Shown here: positions 8,005 through 17,519 of the stretch, piece by piece | How positions within the stretch are numbered: position 1 is the stretch's first letter | Layout of the letters: the number at the start of each line of letters is the position of its first letter | Assembly (NCBI GenBank): GCA_016870215.1 | Contig: VGCD01000002.1 | Span: 62,001-126,000 of the forward strand | Reading direction: 5' to 3' | From: Actinomycetota bacterium | GTDB lineage: Bacteria; Actinomycetota; Acidimicrobiia; Acidimicrobiales; Ilumatobacteraceae | DNA: 64,000 nt | Made by a program: the position numbers and the translations under genes | The notes under the pieces: generated by a model | Told to the model about the DNA's origin: nothing | The model's database searches: none | Seen by the model: only the letters and a program-made list of their open reading frames with translations

Positions 8005-8469
8005 CTACCCCATGTAGAGGAAGAACCCGAGAAGTGCCGGAGTGATGCCGCGACCAGACAATGCCCATCCGCCCTTCCACAGGAACACCCAGTTTCCGCT
8101 TCGGAGAAGCGCGTCACCGATCGGAGCTTCGAGACCCATCGGGGCGTAACTGAAGCCACCAAAGGCAAGCGGGAATCCGACGAAGAAGAATGCAATGAAT
8201 CCCAGTCCGAAGATGGCGAAGTTGGTCGACACGACGTGTGCGGCGTGCTTCGCTCGACAGAATCCGGCTTCAACGAGTGCGAAGCCTGTCTGCATAAAAA
8301 TGACGAGCATCGCGCCGATGACAACCCACAACAGTGAGGTCTGTTGACCAAGAACCGTCACGGCCTTCTCGGCATCGAAATCGTCTGCATCAAGTGATGC
8401 AGTTCCAGCAAGCAGTACCGCACCAGAAGACACAGCAGTGCCGACCAGAATGCGCTTCAGCCAAGTCAC
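8005..8469 (-). pseudogene. amtB: Ammonium transporter, truncated after the first third
   Basis: 154 codons from a GTG at 8469 (VTWLKRILVGTAVSS). The N-terminus, the segment ALVEAGFCRAKHAAHVVSTN and GNWVFLWKGGWALSGRG match bacterial Amt proteins over about the first 150 residues. The frame then ends at TAG right after GFFLYMG. Intact transporters continue for about 250 or more residues (11 membrane spans) from this point; none of that is present, because the next gene begins 17 bases later. Only about three or four spans remain and the conduction pore cannot form. It follows glnK by 28 bases. A sequencing or assembly deletion cannot be excluded. Confidence 0.8.
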
Positions 8470-8497
8470 GCCTGGAGATGTCTTTTCAAGTAGGAAT

Positions 8498-8944
<447 letters not shown>

Positions 8945-8992
8945 GACCCTGTGTGTGGTCGATGCGCACGTCAGGTAAACGTCACGACAAAG

Positions 8993-11695
8993 TCATGCAA
9001 AGTGTTGCATCAGCTTGGCAGTTGCCTTGTCGCCGACCTTTCGGCCGTGTCGGTCTGAAACCTCGAAACGGTCCGTGACAATGCCTTCAGACGTGCTGAT
9101 TGACGCATGATGAACATGGATTCCCGAGATGCTGAACGAAGTGGCCACGGCCTGCAGCAGGCCTGGTTGATCGGCCCCAGACACGGTGATGACGGTGTGC
9201 CAGGGGTGCGCATCTTGATCGACTGATATGACGAGCCCGTTGAGCAGGGAGCGATCAACACGGAGACCATTTTCTGGTCGTCGCTTGTGGCTCTCTTGAA
9301 TGCGATGAGCAAGTTGTGTGCTCGACGGTTTTGTCAGGCTGATGATGGTGAAACTGTCAACGACGCCACCATCGGGCCAAGTGGCCAGGTCGGCGGAAGC
9401 CACCTCAAGTCCGTAGTCCGCGAACACTCCAGAAATACGCGCAAGAAGTCCTTTGGTGTCGCGTGTAGCGATGTCCACGCGCCACTTCTGGGGCTTCAAA
9501 CCTTCGCCAGGGCCGCGTTCGGCGTTGTCGTCGCCGCCAGACATTTCATGAACAGTGACGCGAACGGTTCGACCTCTTGGAAGTGGTTCGATGAGTTCTG
9601 CGTGACGGACGATGTCTGCTGGAGCGTGGGCGATGAGATAGCCGGCTGAAGCGTTCTGGATGCGGTCTCTCAGGAGTGGGTCCGTGGTCAGTTCGAGGGC
9701 TTTGCTCTTCTTGAGTGTCAATACGGACTCGCGAGTGCCGTCAATCAATTCCGGGTGTGCCAACACTTCTTGCACTCCAGACACCACTTCGAGAAGTGCC
9801 GAGTATTGCCAGTCTTCCAATTCGCCTCGCGCCTCAGTGAGGTGTCGGCACATCTCGACGTTGATCGGGGAAGCGAGATACTCAGCCAACTGTGCAAGCA
9901 CGCGCGTGTTGAGATTGAACGGCTCTTGGCTAATCACCGTCCGTAGCAGAGTTGATGCTTTGAGGAGAGCGACGATTGTGCGGTAGCTGTCCGGCGAAAG
10001 ATGAAGTGGCGAGATGTGTTCGACTGCAAGTTCGGCTTGTTGACCGTCGGTGGCATCAGCCAGGAAGGCCGCCATCATGAGGTTGTCCGTGTCAGTTCGT
10101 TCGGCCATTCCGCGCTGGCGGAGATATTCGAGCGTCGGAAATGCCATCACTCGCGTCGGGTCGAGCTCAGTGAAGTCACTTCGCCGGGCATGTAGTGCTG
10201 ATGCGACTCCAGGAAGAGCGCGTTCAGGAACTCCGACGAGCTCAAGGAAGCGCCAGGACCGTGCATTTCCTCGTCGAACAACTTCAACGAAGGCTCGAGA
10301 GCTCTCAGAGTCAAAAGAGAGAGCGGTGTCTCTATGCGATGCCGCCCAATCGAGAAGTTCTGTTCCTGGGTCAAGGTTGGCGGCGCGAACTGCCGCTTCG
10401 AGGCTCGTGAGCAGAACTCGCTGTGGTGGTGGGCTGCCTTGCAGCACCAACCGGTTGTCGCGCTGAACGAGCCAGCCGCCAGAGGGCTCGAGGGTCTCCG
10501 TTGGCGACACTCGTGCAGCCGAGTTCCCCAATCGCATGCGAAGCAATGGTGGTGCAATCAATGTTGTCACCAGCACGACAATGAGCACCACTGCGTATAG
10601 GTCATCATCGAAGACGCCAACTGAGAGACCGATGCTCGCAAAGATGAGGCCCACCTCACCGCGTGGCACCATGCCGAGTCCGACGAGCACGCGGTCAGCC
10701 CCAGTCCCCCAGGCACCAACAGAAGCAATCATCTTCGCTGCAACTGCCACTATCGAAAGTGCTGCCGCCAAGAGAAGTGTGTTGCCGTTCGCAAATGTCG
10801 AAATGTCGGTGTCTATTCCGATGCTGACGAAGAAAATAGGAACAAAAATTGTGGCAAGGACATTGAACTCACGTGAAATACGTTCGTGGTGATCAGTGCT
10901 ACCGAGGGACATGCCTGCCACGAATGCACCGATAATCGGGGCCAATTGAGCTGCATCGGCCGCTGATGCCATTGCAAATGTCACGGCCGCGGCAAAGACG
11001 GCGATAACAGAGGGGGACTTTGCTCGACCACCGATGAACGTGGTGATTCGCGGTAAAAGCAACAGACCAATCGCAGTGCTCGCGATGAGAAATCCGATTG
11101 CAAGAAAGAGAGTGCCAAGGACACCGGCAATGTCGACTGACCCCTGTTCCACTACTCGCGTGACAATCGTGAGAATGACCAAACCAAGCACGTCATCTGC
11201 GACGGCCGCTCCTAGGACAAGGCGCGCTTCAGTTGTGCTGAGTGCACGAAGGTCGCCAAAAACTCGTGCAGTTATTCCGACACTCGTAGCTGCGAGCGCT
11301 GCACCAAGAAAGAGTGAGGCGTTGGTTGATTCGCCAAGAAGTTGGCCGGCGCCAAACCCGACGCTCATTGGCGCGGCAACTCCGATGACCGCCACAACGA
11401 GTGCGGCCCGGCCAACCTTGCGTAGTTCGCTCAAGTTCATCTCGAGACCAACTTGGGCAAGCAGCACAATCACCCCAAGTTCAGCGAGTATTCGAACGGC
11501 GTCTGAAGTGTCGACGAGTCCGAGAACCGATGGTCCGATTGCGATTCCGACTGCGATTTCACCGATGACAGCGGGTACCCCGATGCGGTCGCAGACTTCA
11601 CTCGCAACTTTCGCAGCGATGAGTATCGCGGCTAACGCAATGAACATTGAGCCCCAGTCGATCCCGGTCGATGCCGAGAGAAGTGCGGTGGTCAC
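8993..11695 (-). CDS. CPA2-family cation/proton antiporter fused to a GlnD-like C-terminal sensor (degenerate HD region plus two ACT domains)
   Basis: 900 aa. Residues 1 to about 395 form a CPA2/KefB-type antiporter with about 12 membrane spans; landmarks are GEIAVGIAIGPSVLG, AVADDVLGLVILT and MVPRGEVGLIFASIG. About residues 430-720 resemble the part of GlnD (PII uridylyltransferase) after its nucleotidyltransferase domain, but no His-Asp dyad is seen, so the HD phosphohydrolase looks dead. Two ACT domains follow: about 736-812 (TRDTKGLLARISGVFADYGL) and 833-900 (SGADQPGLLQAVATSF, then DRFEVSDRHGRKV), as at the GlnD C-terminus. No nucleotidyltransferase domain is present. The GTG start overlaps the stop of the upstream winged-helix gene (GTGA). 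Inferred role: ion antiport gated by glutamine or another amino acid. Confidence 0.88.
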   Translation of the reverse strand: MTTALLSASTGIDWGSMFIALAAILIAAKVASEVCDRIGVPAVIGEIAVGIAIGPSVLGLVDTSDAVRILAELGVIVLLAQVGLEMNLSELRKVGRAALVVAVIGVAAPMSVGFGAGQLLGESTNASLFLGAALAATSVGITARVFGDLRALSTTEARLVLGAAVADDVLGLVILTIVTRVVEQGSVDIAGVLGTLFLAIGFLIASTAIGLLLLPRITTFIGGRAKSPSVIAVFAAAVTFAMASAADAAQLAPIIGAFVAGMSLGSTDHHERISREFNVLATIFVPIFFVSIGIDTDISTFANGNTLLLAAALSIVAVAAKMIASVGAWGTGADRVLVGLGMVPRGEVGLIFASIGLSVGVFDDDLYAVVLIVVLVTTLIAPPLLRMRLGNSAARVSPTETLEPSGGWLVQRDNRLVLQGSPPPQRVLLTSLEAAVRAANLDPGTELLDWAASHRDTALSFDSESSRAFVEVVRRGNARSWRFLELVGVPERALPGVASALHARRSDFTELDPTRVMAFPTLEYLRQRGMAERTDTDNLMMAAFLADATDGQQAELAVEHISPLHLSPDSYRTIVALLKASTLLRTVISQEPFNLNTRVLAQLAEYLASPINVEMCRHLTEARGELEDWQYSALLEVVSGVQEVLAHPELIDGTRESVLTLKKSKALELTTDPLLRDRIQNASAGYLIAHAPADIVRHAELIEPLPRGRTVRVTVHEMSGGDDNAERGPGEGLKPQKWRVDIATRDTKGLLARISGVFADYGLEVASADLATWPDGGVVDSFTIISLTKPSSTQLAHRIQESHKRRPENGLRVDRSLLNGLVISVDQDAHPWHTVITVSGADQPGLLQAVATSFSISGIHVHHASISTSEGIVTDRFEVSDRHGRKVGDKATAKLMQHFA

Positions 11696-11967
11696 AGCAA
11701 CTTGTTGGCCTCGTCAAGAGCAGAGAGAAGGAGCATCCAACCCCGGCTACGCACTGTCTGAATGGCAGTGGACCCAAGCCTTCGTCTCAGGCTAACGATT
11801 GCGGTGTCGCAACGGCGGAGCGATAGATGACCGATACGCGCCATCCGCACGAGGTGCTGGCGCGACACGACTCGACCAGCGTGCATGACGAGCACCCCCA
11901 GTACGGCGTGTTCGGTGGGCCCAAGCGGGCTCGTTGCCTCTGATGGTCGGCCACTCATGGCTGGCAT
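11692..11967 (-). CDS. Small stand-alone winged-helix DNA-binding protein (OmpR/GlnR-type C-terminal domain)
   Basis: 91 aa. Residues about 15-80 fit a transcriptional regulatory C-terminal winged helix: LGPTEHAVLGVLVMHAGRVV, SRQHLVRMARI, CDTAIVSLRRRLG and IQTVRSRGWMLL occupy the positions of the helices and wing in OmpR/PhoB-type regulators. There is no receiver domain. Its stop overlaps the GTG start of the antiporter by four bases, so it is the first gene of a coupled pair. It may regulate its own operon. It is divergent from the acyl-CoA dehydrogenase gene across about 160 bases, in which I see no clear operator. No strong ribosome site is seen, so the start could also be the ATG three codons in. 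Confidence 0.7.
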   Translation of the reverse strand: MPAMSGRPSEATSPLGPTEHAVLGVLVMHAGRVVSRQHLVRMARIGHLSLRRCDTAIVSLRRRLGSTAIQTVRSRGWMLLLSALDEANKLL

Positions 11968-12126
11968 TCAATTCGGGGGGATGCGACGGGGAACATGGAC
12001 TGCACGAATCGTAGAAGAGAAGTGTTCCGAAGCAGTTCCACGTATGTAACGGTTATGTGAACTGATACCCACGTCATCGTGTCTCCGGTGGCAGAGACAG
12101 CATTGGCGGTTGCCAGACTGTGGGAC

Positions 12127-13368
12127 ATGGATCTGACCTACCCCCAAGACGCTGAGACTTTCCGCACTGAGATTCGCGGCTGGCTCGAAGACAATCTTCC
12201 GAAAGGCTGGTTCTCCCCGGGTTTCACAATGACCTCGGACGAGCGCCGGACATTCAACGAAGAATGGCCCGCGAAGATGTTTGCCGGTGGGTGGATCTGT
12301 GCGACGTGGCCAAAGGAATACGGCGGCAAGGGTTTGTCCATCATGCAAGGTGTCGTGCTGGCGGAAGAGTTCGCGCGTGCGAAAGCGCCGATGCGCGGCG
12401 ACTTCTTTGGTGACACTCTCGTCGGACCGACGTTGTTGCAGTGGGGAACTGAAGAGCAGAAGAAACAGTTTTTGCCTGGCATTTTGAAAGGCGCAACGCG
12501 TTGGTGCCAGGGCTTCAGTGAGCCGAACAGCGGAAGTGACCTCGCATCGTTGAAGACCACTGCTGTTCTTGACGGTGATGAATGGGTGATCAACGGACAG
12601 AAAGTGTGGACCACACAAGGTCACAACGCGGATTATTGCTTCTTGTTGACTCGTACCGACCAGACGGCGACCAAGCACAAGGGCATCAGTTACATGTTGG
12701 TGCCGATGAATCAGTCAGGTGTTGAAGTCCGCGGCATCACACAACCCGATGGCACTGCTGAGTTCAATGAAGTTTTCTTCACGAATGCTCGTTGCCCGAA
12801 GGAGAATGTCGTCGGTGGTCTCAACAATGGCTGGGCCGTTGCAAACAGCACCCTTGCCTTCGAGCGAGGAATGAGCGCAACGACAGGGTTCCGTCGTTTC
12901 GAAGCCGAGTACGACATCATGCGTCAGGTCGCAGAGCAGAACGGGGCGATCTGTCATCATGACATTCGTCAGCGACTCATGAAGTACTACACAAAAATTC
13001 AGATTCTCCGCATCAATGGTCTTCGCTCGTTGTCTTCTACGCTGAATCAAACCAAGGATCTCAGTGTCATGGCTCTTGGGGTGACAAACAAGATATTTTG
13101 GTCAGAGATGCACAAGGAAGCAATGGAACTCGCGCTTGACATTTTCGGTGCAGAAGCAATGCTCGCTGATTGCGGTCCTGACGGCGAAGGGTGGCCAGGT
13201 ACTGCACGCGAAAAGCGTCGCCCTGGTTACCCAGTGAGTTGCATGGTGTCGGCATTCTTCTTCTCGCGAAGTGAGACCATCTGGGGCGGCACCAGCCAGA
13301 TTCAGCGCAACATTGTCGGTGAGCGTGTGCTGGGCCTTCCAAAAGAGCCCAAAGCGCCGGGCGAATAG
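12127..13368 (+). CDS. Acyl-CoA dehydrogenase
   Basis: 413 aa from MDLTYPQDAETFRTEIRGWL; an upstream in-frame extension of 16 residues is unlikely. Conserved blocks are present: GFSEPNSGSDLASLKT (substrate and FAD binding), VINGQKVWTTQGHNADYCF, and the C-terminal WGGTSQIQRNIVGERVLGLP that contacts FAD. These enzymes introduce a trans-2 double bond into acyl-CoA and pass electrons to ETF. The long-chain, about 400-residue FadE form with a long N-terminal helical part is typical of Actinobacteria. It is a single-gene unit, facing the exporter gene six bases away. Substrate is not predictable. Confidence 0.92.
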   Translation: MDLTYPQDAETFRTEIRGWLEDNLPKGWFSPGFTMTSDERRTFNEEWPAKMFAGGWICATWPKEYGGKGLSIMQGVVLAEEFARAKAPMRGDFFGDTLVGPTLLQWGTEEQKKQFLPGILKGATRWCQGFSEPNSGSDLASLKTTAVLDGDEWVINGQKVWTTQGHNADYCFLLTRTDQTATKHKGISYMLVPMNQSGVEVRGITQPDGTAEFNEVFFTNARCPKENVVGGLNNGWAVANSTLAFERGMSATTGFRRFEAEYDIMRQVAEQNGAICHHDIRQRLMKYYTKIQILRINGLRSLSSTLNQTKDLSVMALGVTNKIFWSEMHKEAMELALDIFGAEAMLADCGPDGEGWPGTAREKRRPGYPVSCMVSAFFFSRSETIWGGTSQIQRNIVGERVLGLPKEPKAPGE

Positions 13369-13374
13369 AGCAGG

Positions 13375-14889
13375 TCAGCTCGACAACACCTCGACCGTTT
13401 GGTCGAGCGCAGAACGTTCACTGAGTTTTTTGTCTCGTAATGAGAGTGCGAGGAGGAAAGCAATGATGGCCATCGGAACAGTTGCTTTGTAGATCATCGA
13501 AATCGCGTTGCTGAGAACGTTAAGGGTTTCGGTGCGAGCGGGCTCTGGCAATTGGCTGATTGAGCGGGGTTGCTGCAGGAACTTCGGGTCGACATTGCCG
13601 GATAATTGAGAGTTCAAAATCGCACCAAACGCTGCGAGGCCAATGACACTTCCGAGAGAGCGGAAGAGCACCACAACAGATGATGCGACTCCGAGTTCAT
13701 GAAATTCGACACTGTTCTGCACGGCGATTGACGACACCGGCATCGTCGAGCCGACGCAGGTTCCAACGAGAACCATGCCGACAATCACAAATGCCACACC
13801 CGAGGCAGAGTTATCAATGAAGCAGAGCATGGTGACCCCGACGATGCCCACGCCCGTTCCAACCACAGGAAAGATGCGATAGCTACCAGTACGCGAAGTG
13901 ACTCGGCCGATCGAAACGCTTGAGATTGTGACGGCGGCCATCATTGGAACGAGTAGGAGCCCGCTGTTTGTGGGTGATATTCCAGTTACTGCTTGCAGGA
14001 ACAACGGAATGAAAGTTCCGACCGCCATGAGAATGCCGCCGAGCATCGCTACCAAAGGCGACAAGGTGTACACCTCACGATTTCGGAAGAGGTGCAACGG
14101 CATGACGGGGCTTGTCGCACGTGGTTCCCACCAGAGAAAAAGCGCCGTCATGACTGCAACGGCAGCCGACAAGGCAACGTTGATGCTTGCGGTCCAGCCG
14201 TACTCCTCGGATGTCCAGGAGAACACGAGAATGAGGCCCGTCACCGCGCCGACGAGCAGGCTCATCCCCACGTAGTCAATGCTGATTCGTCGTTTGAGCA
14301 CCGGAATCTTCAGTGATGATGTCGACATGTAGAGCGCCACGAGCCCAATTGGCAAGTTGATGAGAAAAATCCATCGCCATGACATGTGATCGACAAAGAA
14401 TCCACCAAGCAATGGACCGGCGACACTTGAGATCGCAAAGACGCTCATGAATGCCCCGACATACCGACCTCGGTCGCGCGGCGCAATGATGTCGGCGATG
14501 ACGACATATGACATCGCCATGATTCCTCCACCGCCGATGCCCTGAAGTGCTCGCCCGATGACGAGTGTCGTCATTGAGTTCGCCGCCGCGCAGACAAGCG
14601 ACGCGATGATGAAGATAACGACGGACAGCTGCACAAATATGCGACGTCCGTAGAGGTCGCTCAATTTCCCGATGAGCGGAGTGATTGCCGTTGAAGTAAG
14701 GAGATACGAGGTACCCACCCACGTGTATGCGCGTAGACCACCAAGGTCACCGACGATGGTGGTGAGCGCAGTGTTCACGATGGTTCCATCGAGAGATGCG
14801 AGCATCGTCGCCGTCATGAGACCGGCGTAGATCGTCCGAATTTGCTCAGGCGTGATCTGAAAGGGGGTGTCTGTGTCGAAGGTGGACAT
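13375..14889 (-). CDS. MFS transporter of the DHA2 (14-span, EmrB/QacA) family
   Basis: 504 aa from MSTFDTDTPFQITPEQIRTI; longer in-frame starts lack MFS similarity. Motif LASLDGTIVNTALTTIVGDL in span 1 is the D1 motif of DHA2 drug exporters. GKLSDLYGRRIFVQLSV is motif A between spans 2 and 3, and GRALQGIGGGGIMAMSY is the motif B region. About 14 hydrophobic spans can be counted, followed by a short charged tail. Such proteins export hydrophobic compounds using the proton gradient. The gene is isolated between convergent and divergent neighbours, with no local regulator to suggest a substrate. Confidence 0.93.
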   Translation of the reverse strand: MSTFDTDTPFQITPEQIRTIYAGLMTATMLASLDGTIVNTALTTIVGDLGGLRAYTWVGTSYLLTSTAITPLIGKLSDLYGRRIFVQLSVVIFIIASLVCAAANSMTTLVIGRALQGIGGGGIMAMSYVVIADIIAPRDRGRYVGAFMSVFAISSVAGPLLGGFFVDHMSWRWIFLINLPIGLVALYMSTSSLKIPVLKRRISIDYVGMSLLVGAVTGLILVFSWTSEEYGWTASINVALSAAVAVMTALFLWWEPRATSPVMPLHLFRNREVYTLSPLVAMLGGILMAVGTFIPLFLQAVTGISPTNSGLLLVPMMAAVTISSVSIGRVTSRTGSYRIFPVVGTGVGIVGVTMLCFIDNSASGVAFVIVGMVLVGTCVGSTMPVSSIAVQNSVEFHELGVASSVVVLFRSLGSVIGLAAFGAILNSQLSGNVDPKFLQQPRSISQLPEPARTETLNVLSNAISMIYKATVPMAIIAFLLALSLRDKKLSERSALDQTVEVLSS

Positions 14890-14967
14890 CTGAATCACTT
14901 GTACCCTACAACTACCGAGCAGTTGTGACCAGCATTGAGATCCCATCAGAGATGTACGTTCTGTCAC

Positions 14968-15495
14968 ATGCCTCGCGCAGAAGAGATGCAAGTCATTCGC
15001 GGATCAGTAGACGCACCAATTGGTCGTGTCGGAGTTGTCGTTCGCAATGCGAAAGTCATTGAAGTTCGATTTCGAGCCCCACGACCTGGTTGGGATGTCA
15101 AATCAGTCGGTGATGTGCGTTCGAAGCACGTGCTTGCACAGGCGCTGAAAGAACTTCAAGAGTATTTCCAAGGCAAGCGACGGAAGTTCACCGTTCCGAT
15201 TGAACTCAAAGGAACCGATTTCCAAGTTGATGCGTGGAGTGCACTCGCGCACATTGGCTTCGGACGCACTTCCACTTACAAAGAACAAGCAACATCAATC
15301 GGGCGCCCAACGGCTACTCGAGCAGTAGGGGCAGCCAACGGACGTAATCCGATACCGGTGATTCTTCCGTGCCATCGCGTCGTTGGTGCAGACGGCTCGC
15401 TCACCGGATTTTCCGGGGGCCTGAACATCAAGAAATGGCTGCTGGCACACGAACAGGACGTTCTGAGCAGCCAGCGGACTACGGTGCGCTCGTGA
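14968..15495 (+). CDS. ogt: Methylated-DNA--[protein]-cysteine S-methyltransferase
   Basis: 175 aa from the ATG at 14968. The active-site motif LPCHRVVGADGSLTGFSGG carries the acceptor Cys at about residue 135, and RAVGAANGRNPIPVI before it is the conserved DNA-binding helix and Asn hinge. The N-terminal about 75 residues form the usual alpha/beta domain. The protein removes alkyl groups from O6-alkylguanine by irreversible transfer to its own Cys. Its TGA overlaps the GTG start of the next gene (GTGA), so the two are coupled. An ATG six codons further in is an alternative start. Confidence 0.93.
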   Translation: MPRAEEMQVIRGSVDAPIGRVGVVVRNAKVIEVRFRAPRPGWDVKSVGDVRSKHVLAQALKELQEYFQGKRRKFTVPIELKGTDFQVDAWSALAHIGFGRTSTYKEQATSIGRPTATRAVGAANGRNPIPVILPCHRVVGADGSLTGFSGGLNIKKWLLAHEQDVLSSQRTTVRS

Positions 15496-15842
15496 ACATC
15501 GTTGCACTTGTCCTGGCAGTGTTGCTGGTCGTCATTTGCCTTGCCACAGCCGTCGCAGATTTTCGATCAGATCCACGAGCCCTTGAGGTCACAGATCGAC
15601 TAGCCATTCCGCGCTCTGCTGTTCGAAGTCTTGGCGTGATCAAAGTTGTGTTAGCCATCGGATTGCTCGTCGGGATGGCTACCGGAGCAGTCGCTTTTGT
15701 CGCAGGCGTCGCACTCACTTTTTATTTTCTCTTCGCAGTGGTCGCTCATGTTCGCGTGAAAGACACATTGGCAAACACCGTTCCAGCTTTTGTTTGCCTT
15801 GTTTTGAGTGCTCTCTACCTACTGACGACAGTCGCAGCCTGA
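15492..15842 (+). CDS. DoxX-like small membrane protein
   Basis: 116 aa from a GTG that overlaps the ogt stop. Four hydrophobic spans are visible: about residues 3-20, 47-65, 67-88 and 97-114. The order and the RLAIPRSAVRSLGVIKVVLA segment between spans 1 and 2 resemble DoxX-like proteins (four spans, 110-130 residues). The family includes membrane parts of oxidoreductases and proteins of unknown role. Overlap with ogt shows co-translation but gives no functional clue. It ends four bases from the convergent P450 gene. Confidence 0.75.
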   Translation: MNIVALVLAVLLVVICLATAVADFRSDPRALEVTDRLAIPRSAVRSLGVIKVVLAIGLLVGMATGAVAFVAGVALTFYFLFAVVAHVRVKDTLANTVPAFVCLVLSALYLLTTVAA

Positions 15843-15846
15843 GTAA

Positions 15847-16998
15847 TTACACCGTCACGGATAAGGACTTGATACCTCGCACGAATGCAGAGGCCGTGTA
15901 GTCCGGTGTCATGTTGGCGTCAGCGAGCCGCAGCTCTGGGGCACGTTTACTGAGCACCTCTAATGCCGTGCGAATTTCGAGACGAGCGAGACTCGATCCG
16001 AGGCAGAAGTGTGGACCGAACCCAAAGGCAATGTGCTGGTTCGGTGAGCGAGTGATGTCGAACGTGTCTGGATTATCGAAGACACGTTCGTCTCGGTTTG
16101 CAGAGGAGTACATCATGAGCGCCTGTGCTCCGGCGGGAATGTTTACTCCGCGCACCTCGACATCTTCGGTAGCGACACGATTCATGCACACAATCGGGCT
16201 CACCCAGCGGAGACATTCTTCGACTGCACCTGGAATGAGTGAGCCGTCGTTGACGATGGCTTCCCACTGATTGCGATTGTCAAGAAGCGCATGTAGTCCG
16301 CCAGTGATGACATTGCGTGTGGTCTCGTTACCACCGACGAGCAACAGCAACGCGTTGCCTTGAACTTCATCGAATGTGAGTGAGCCTTCATCTCTCGCTC
16401 CGACAAGAATTGACACCAAGTCTGCTCCTGGTGCTTTTTCGCGTTCGGCAACCAGCTTCTGCAAGTACTCGTACCACGCAAACGCTGCGTTCATGACTTC
16501 TTCGGTGATGTTCTCAGGGCCATCTGCACCCTGGATCATCTGGTCACTCCAATGTTGGAGCATCTCATGGTCTTCGTAGGGAGCCCCGAGCATTTCGCCG
16601 ATGAGTGTCATCGGTAGCGGGCGAGCAATGTCGGCAACGATGTCGAAAGTTCCCTTGGCGAGCGCATCATCCACAAGTCGTGCAGTCACTTCTTGCACAT
16701 GCGTCTCATAACGAGACATCTGCTTCGGGGTGAAACCCTTAGCTACAAGTCGTCGTTGCGAACTGTGGGCAGGGTCGTCGTTGTCAATCATCGATGGCTG
16801 TGGGTCACCATTTGGCCGAGAACCCTTGGCATTGGAGAACAGATTCGGCTGGCGCTCTGCCCAGATGACGTCCTCGTGCAGCATCAAGGCGTAGGTGTTG
16901 GTGTCGGCATCTTTGGCGACTGGTTCAGTGGCACGTAGGTGCGCGAAAGTCGGATGCGGGTCGACATACCAATGGCGGTCAAAAAAACGGGTCCCCAT
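15847..16998 (-). CDS. Cytochrome P450
   Basis: 383 aa, slightly short for a soluble bacterial P450. The haem-ligand loop is FGFGPHFCLGSSLAR with Cys at residue 332. The oxygen-binding I-helix motif is LVGGNETTRN, the K-helix ExxR is EECLR, and DPAHSSQRRLVAKGFTP fits the C-helix region that contacts the haem propionates. These actinobacterial P450s hydroxylate lipids, sterols or terpenes and need ferredoxin and reductase partners, none of which is nearby. The gene stands alone between convergent ogt/DoxX and divergent yqeY. The substrate cannot be read from sequence. Confidence 0.93.
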   Translation of the reverse strand: MGTRFFDRHWYVDPHPTFAHLRATEPVAKDADTNTYALMLHEDVIWAERQPNLFSNAKGSRPNGDPQPSMIDNDDPAHSSQRRLVAKGFTPKQMSRYETHVQEVTARLVDDALAKGTFDIVADIARPLPMTLIGEMLGAPYEDHEMLQHWSDQMIQGADGPENITEEVMNAAFAWYEYLQKLVAEREKAPGADLVSILVGARDEGSLTFDEVQGNALLLLVGGNETTRNVITGGLHALLDNRNQWEAIVNDGSLIPGAVEECLRWVSPIVCMNRVATEDVEVRGVNIPAGAQALMMYSSANRDERVFDNPDTFDITRSPNQHIAFGFGPHFCLGSSLARLEIRTALEVLSKRAPELRLADANMTPDYTASAFVRGIKSLSVTV

Positions 16999-17054
16999 GG
17001 CTGGAACTGTAGTGCAGCACGGAATTTCTGTCTCCAGCCAGCCACAATGGTGTC

Positions 17055-17519
17055 ATGACTTCGCTCAAAGACACCTTGAGGACCGACCTCAACGCCGCGA
17101 TGAAGGCCAGGGCAGAAATCGAAGTGTCGACATTGCGCATGGTTCTAGCTGCCGTTATGAATGCTGAGGTTGCTGGCACTGAGGCTGTCACCCTCACCGA
17201 TGACCAAGTGATCGCGGTGATGATGGCCGAGGCCAAGAAGCGCAGCGAAGCAGCCGAGGTCTACGAGCAGGCCGGTCGTGCCGAATCAGCGACGAAAGAG
17301 CGCGCTGAACTGGCAATCATCGAGCGATACCTTCCGGCTTCTCTCAGCGACGACGAGATCAGCGCAATCGTCACTGAAGAAGTTGCAAAGGCTGCCGCTG
17401 AAGGACATACCGGTGGCAAGGCAATGGGGTTGGTCGTAAAAGCGGTGCGCGCACGAGCAGGGGCCGGAGTCGACGGCGGCCGGGTGGCAGCTCTGGTGAA
17501 ATCTGCACTTGGGTCATGA
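17055..17519 (+). CDS. GatB/YqeY domain protein
   Basis: 154 aa, the usual length. It begins MTSLKDTLRTDLNAAMKARA and contains STLRMVLAAVMNAEV and ELAIIERYLPASLSDDEI, the conserved YqeY blocks, with a C-terminal helical tail domain as in the end of GatB. The GatB relative binds tRNA for amidation; free-standing YqeY proteins have no settled function. Its stop overlaps the next start by four bases (ATGA), beginning a three-gene coupled run (yqeY-like, thioesterase, DinB-like). Confidence 0.92.
   Translation: MTSLKDTLRTDLNAAMKARAEIEVSTLRMVLAAVMNAEVAGTEAVTLTDDQVIAVMMAEAKKRSEAAEVYEQAGRAESATKERAELAIIERYLPASLSDDEISAIVTEEVAKAAAEGHTGGKAMGLVVKAVRARAGAGVDGGRVAALVKSALGS

Noticed and set aside
12030-12070. 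Possible KstR-like site with AAC and GTT halves before the acyl-CoA dehydrogenase gene
   Set aside because: The spacing is one base instead of the two expected, and the outer positions do not fit.
13898-14316. Open frames on the plus strand inside the MFS exporter gene
   Set aside because: Low-complexity Thr/Arg-rich shadows of a membrane protein gene; no ribosome site or family.
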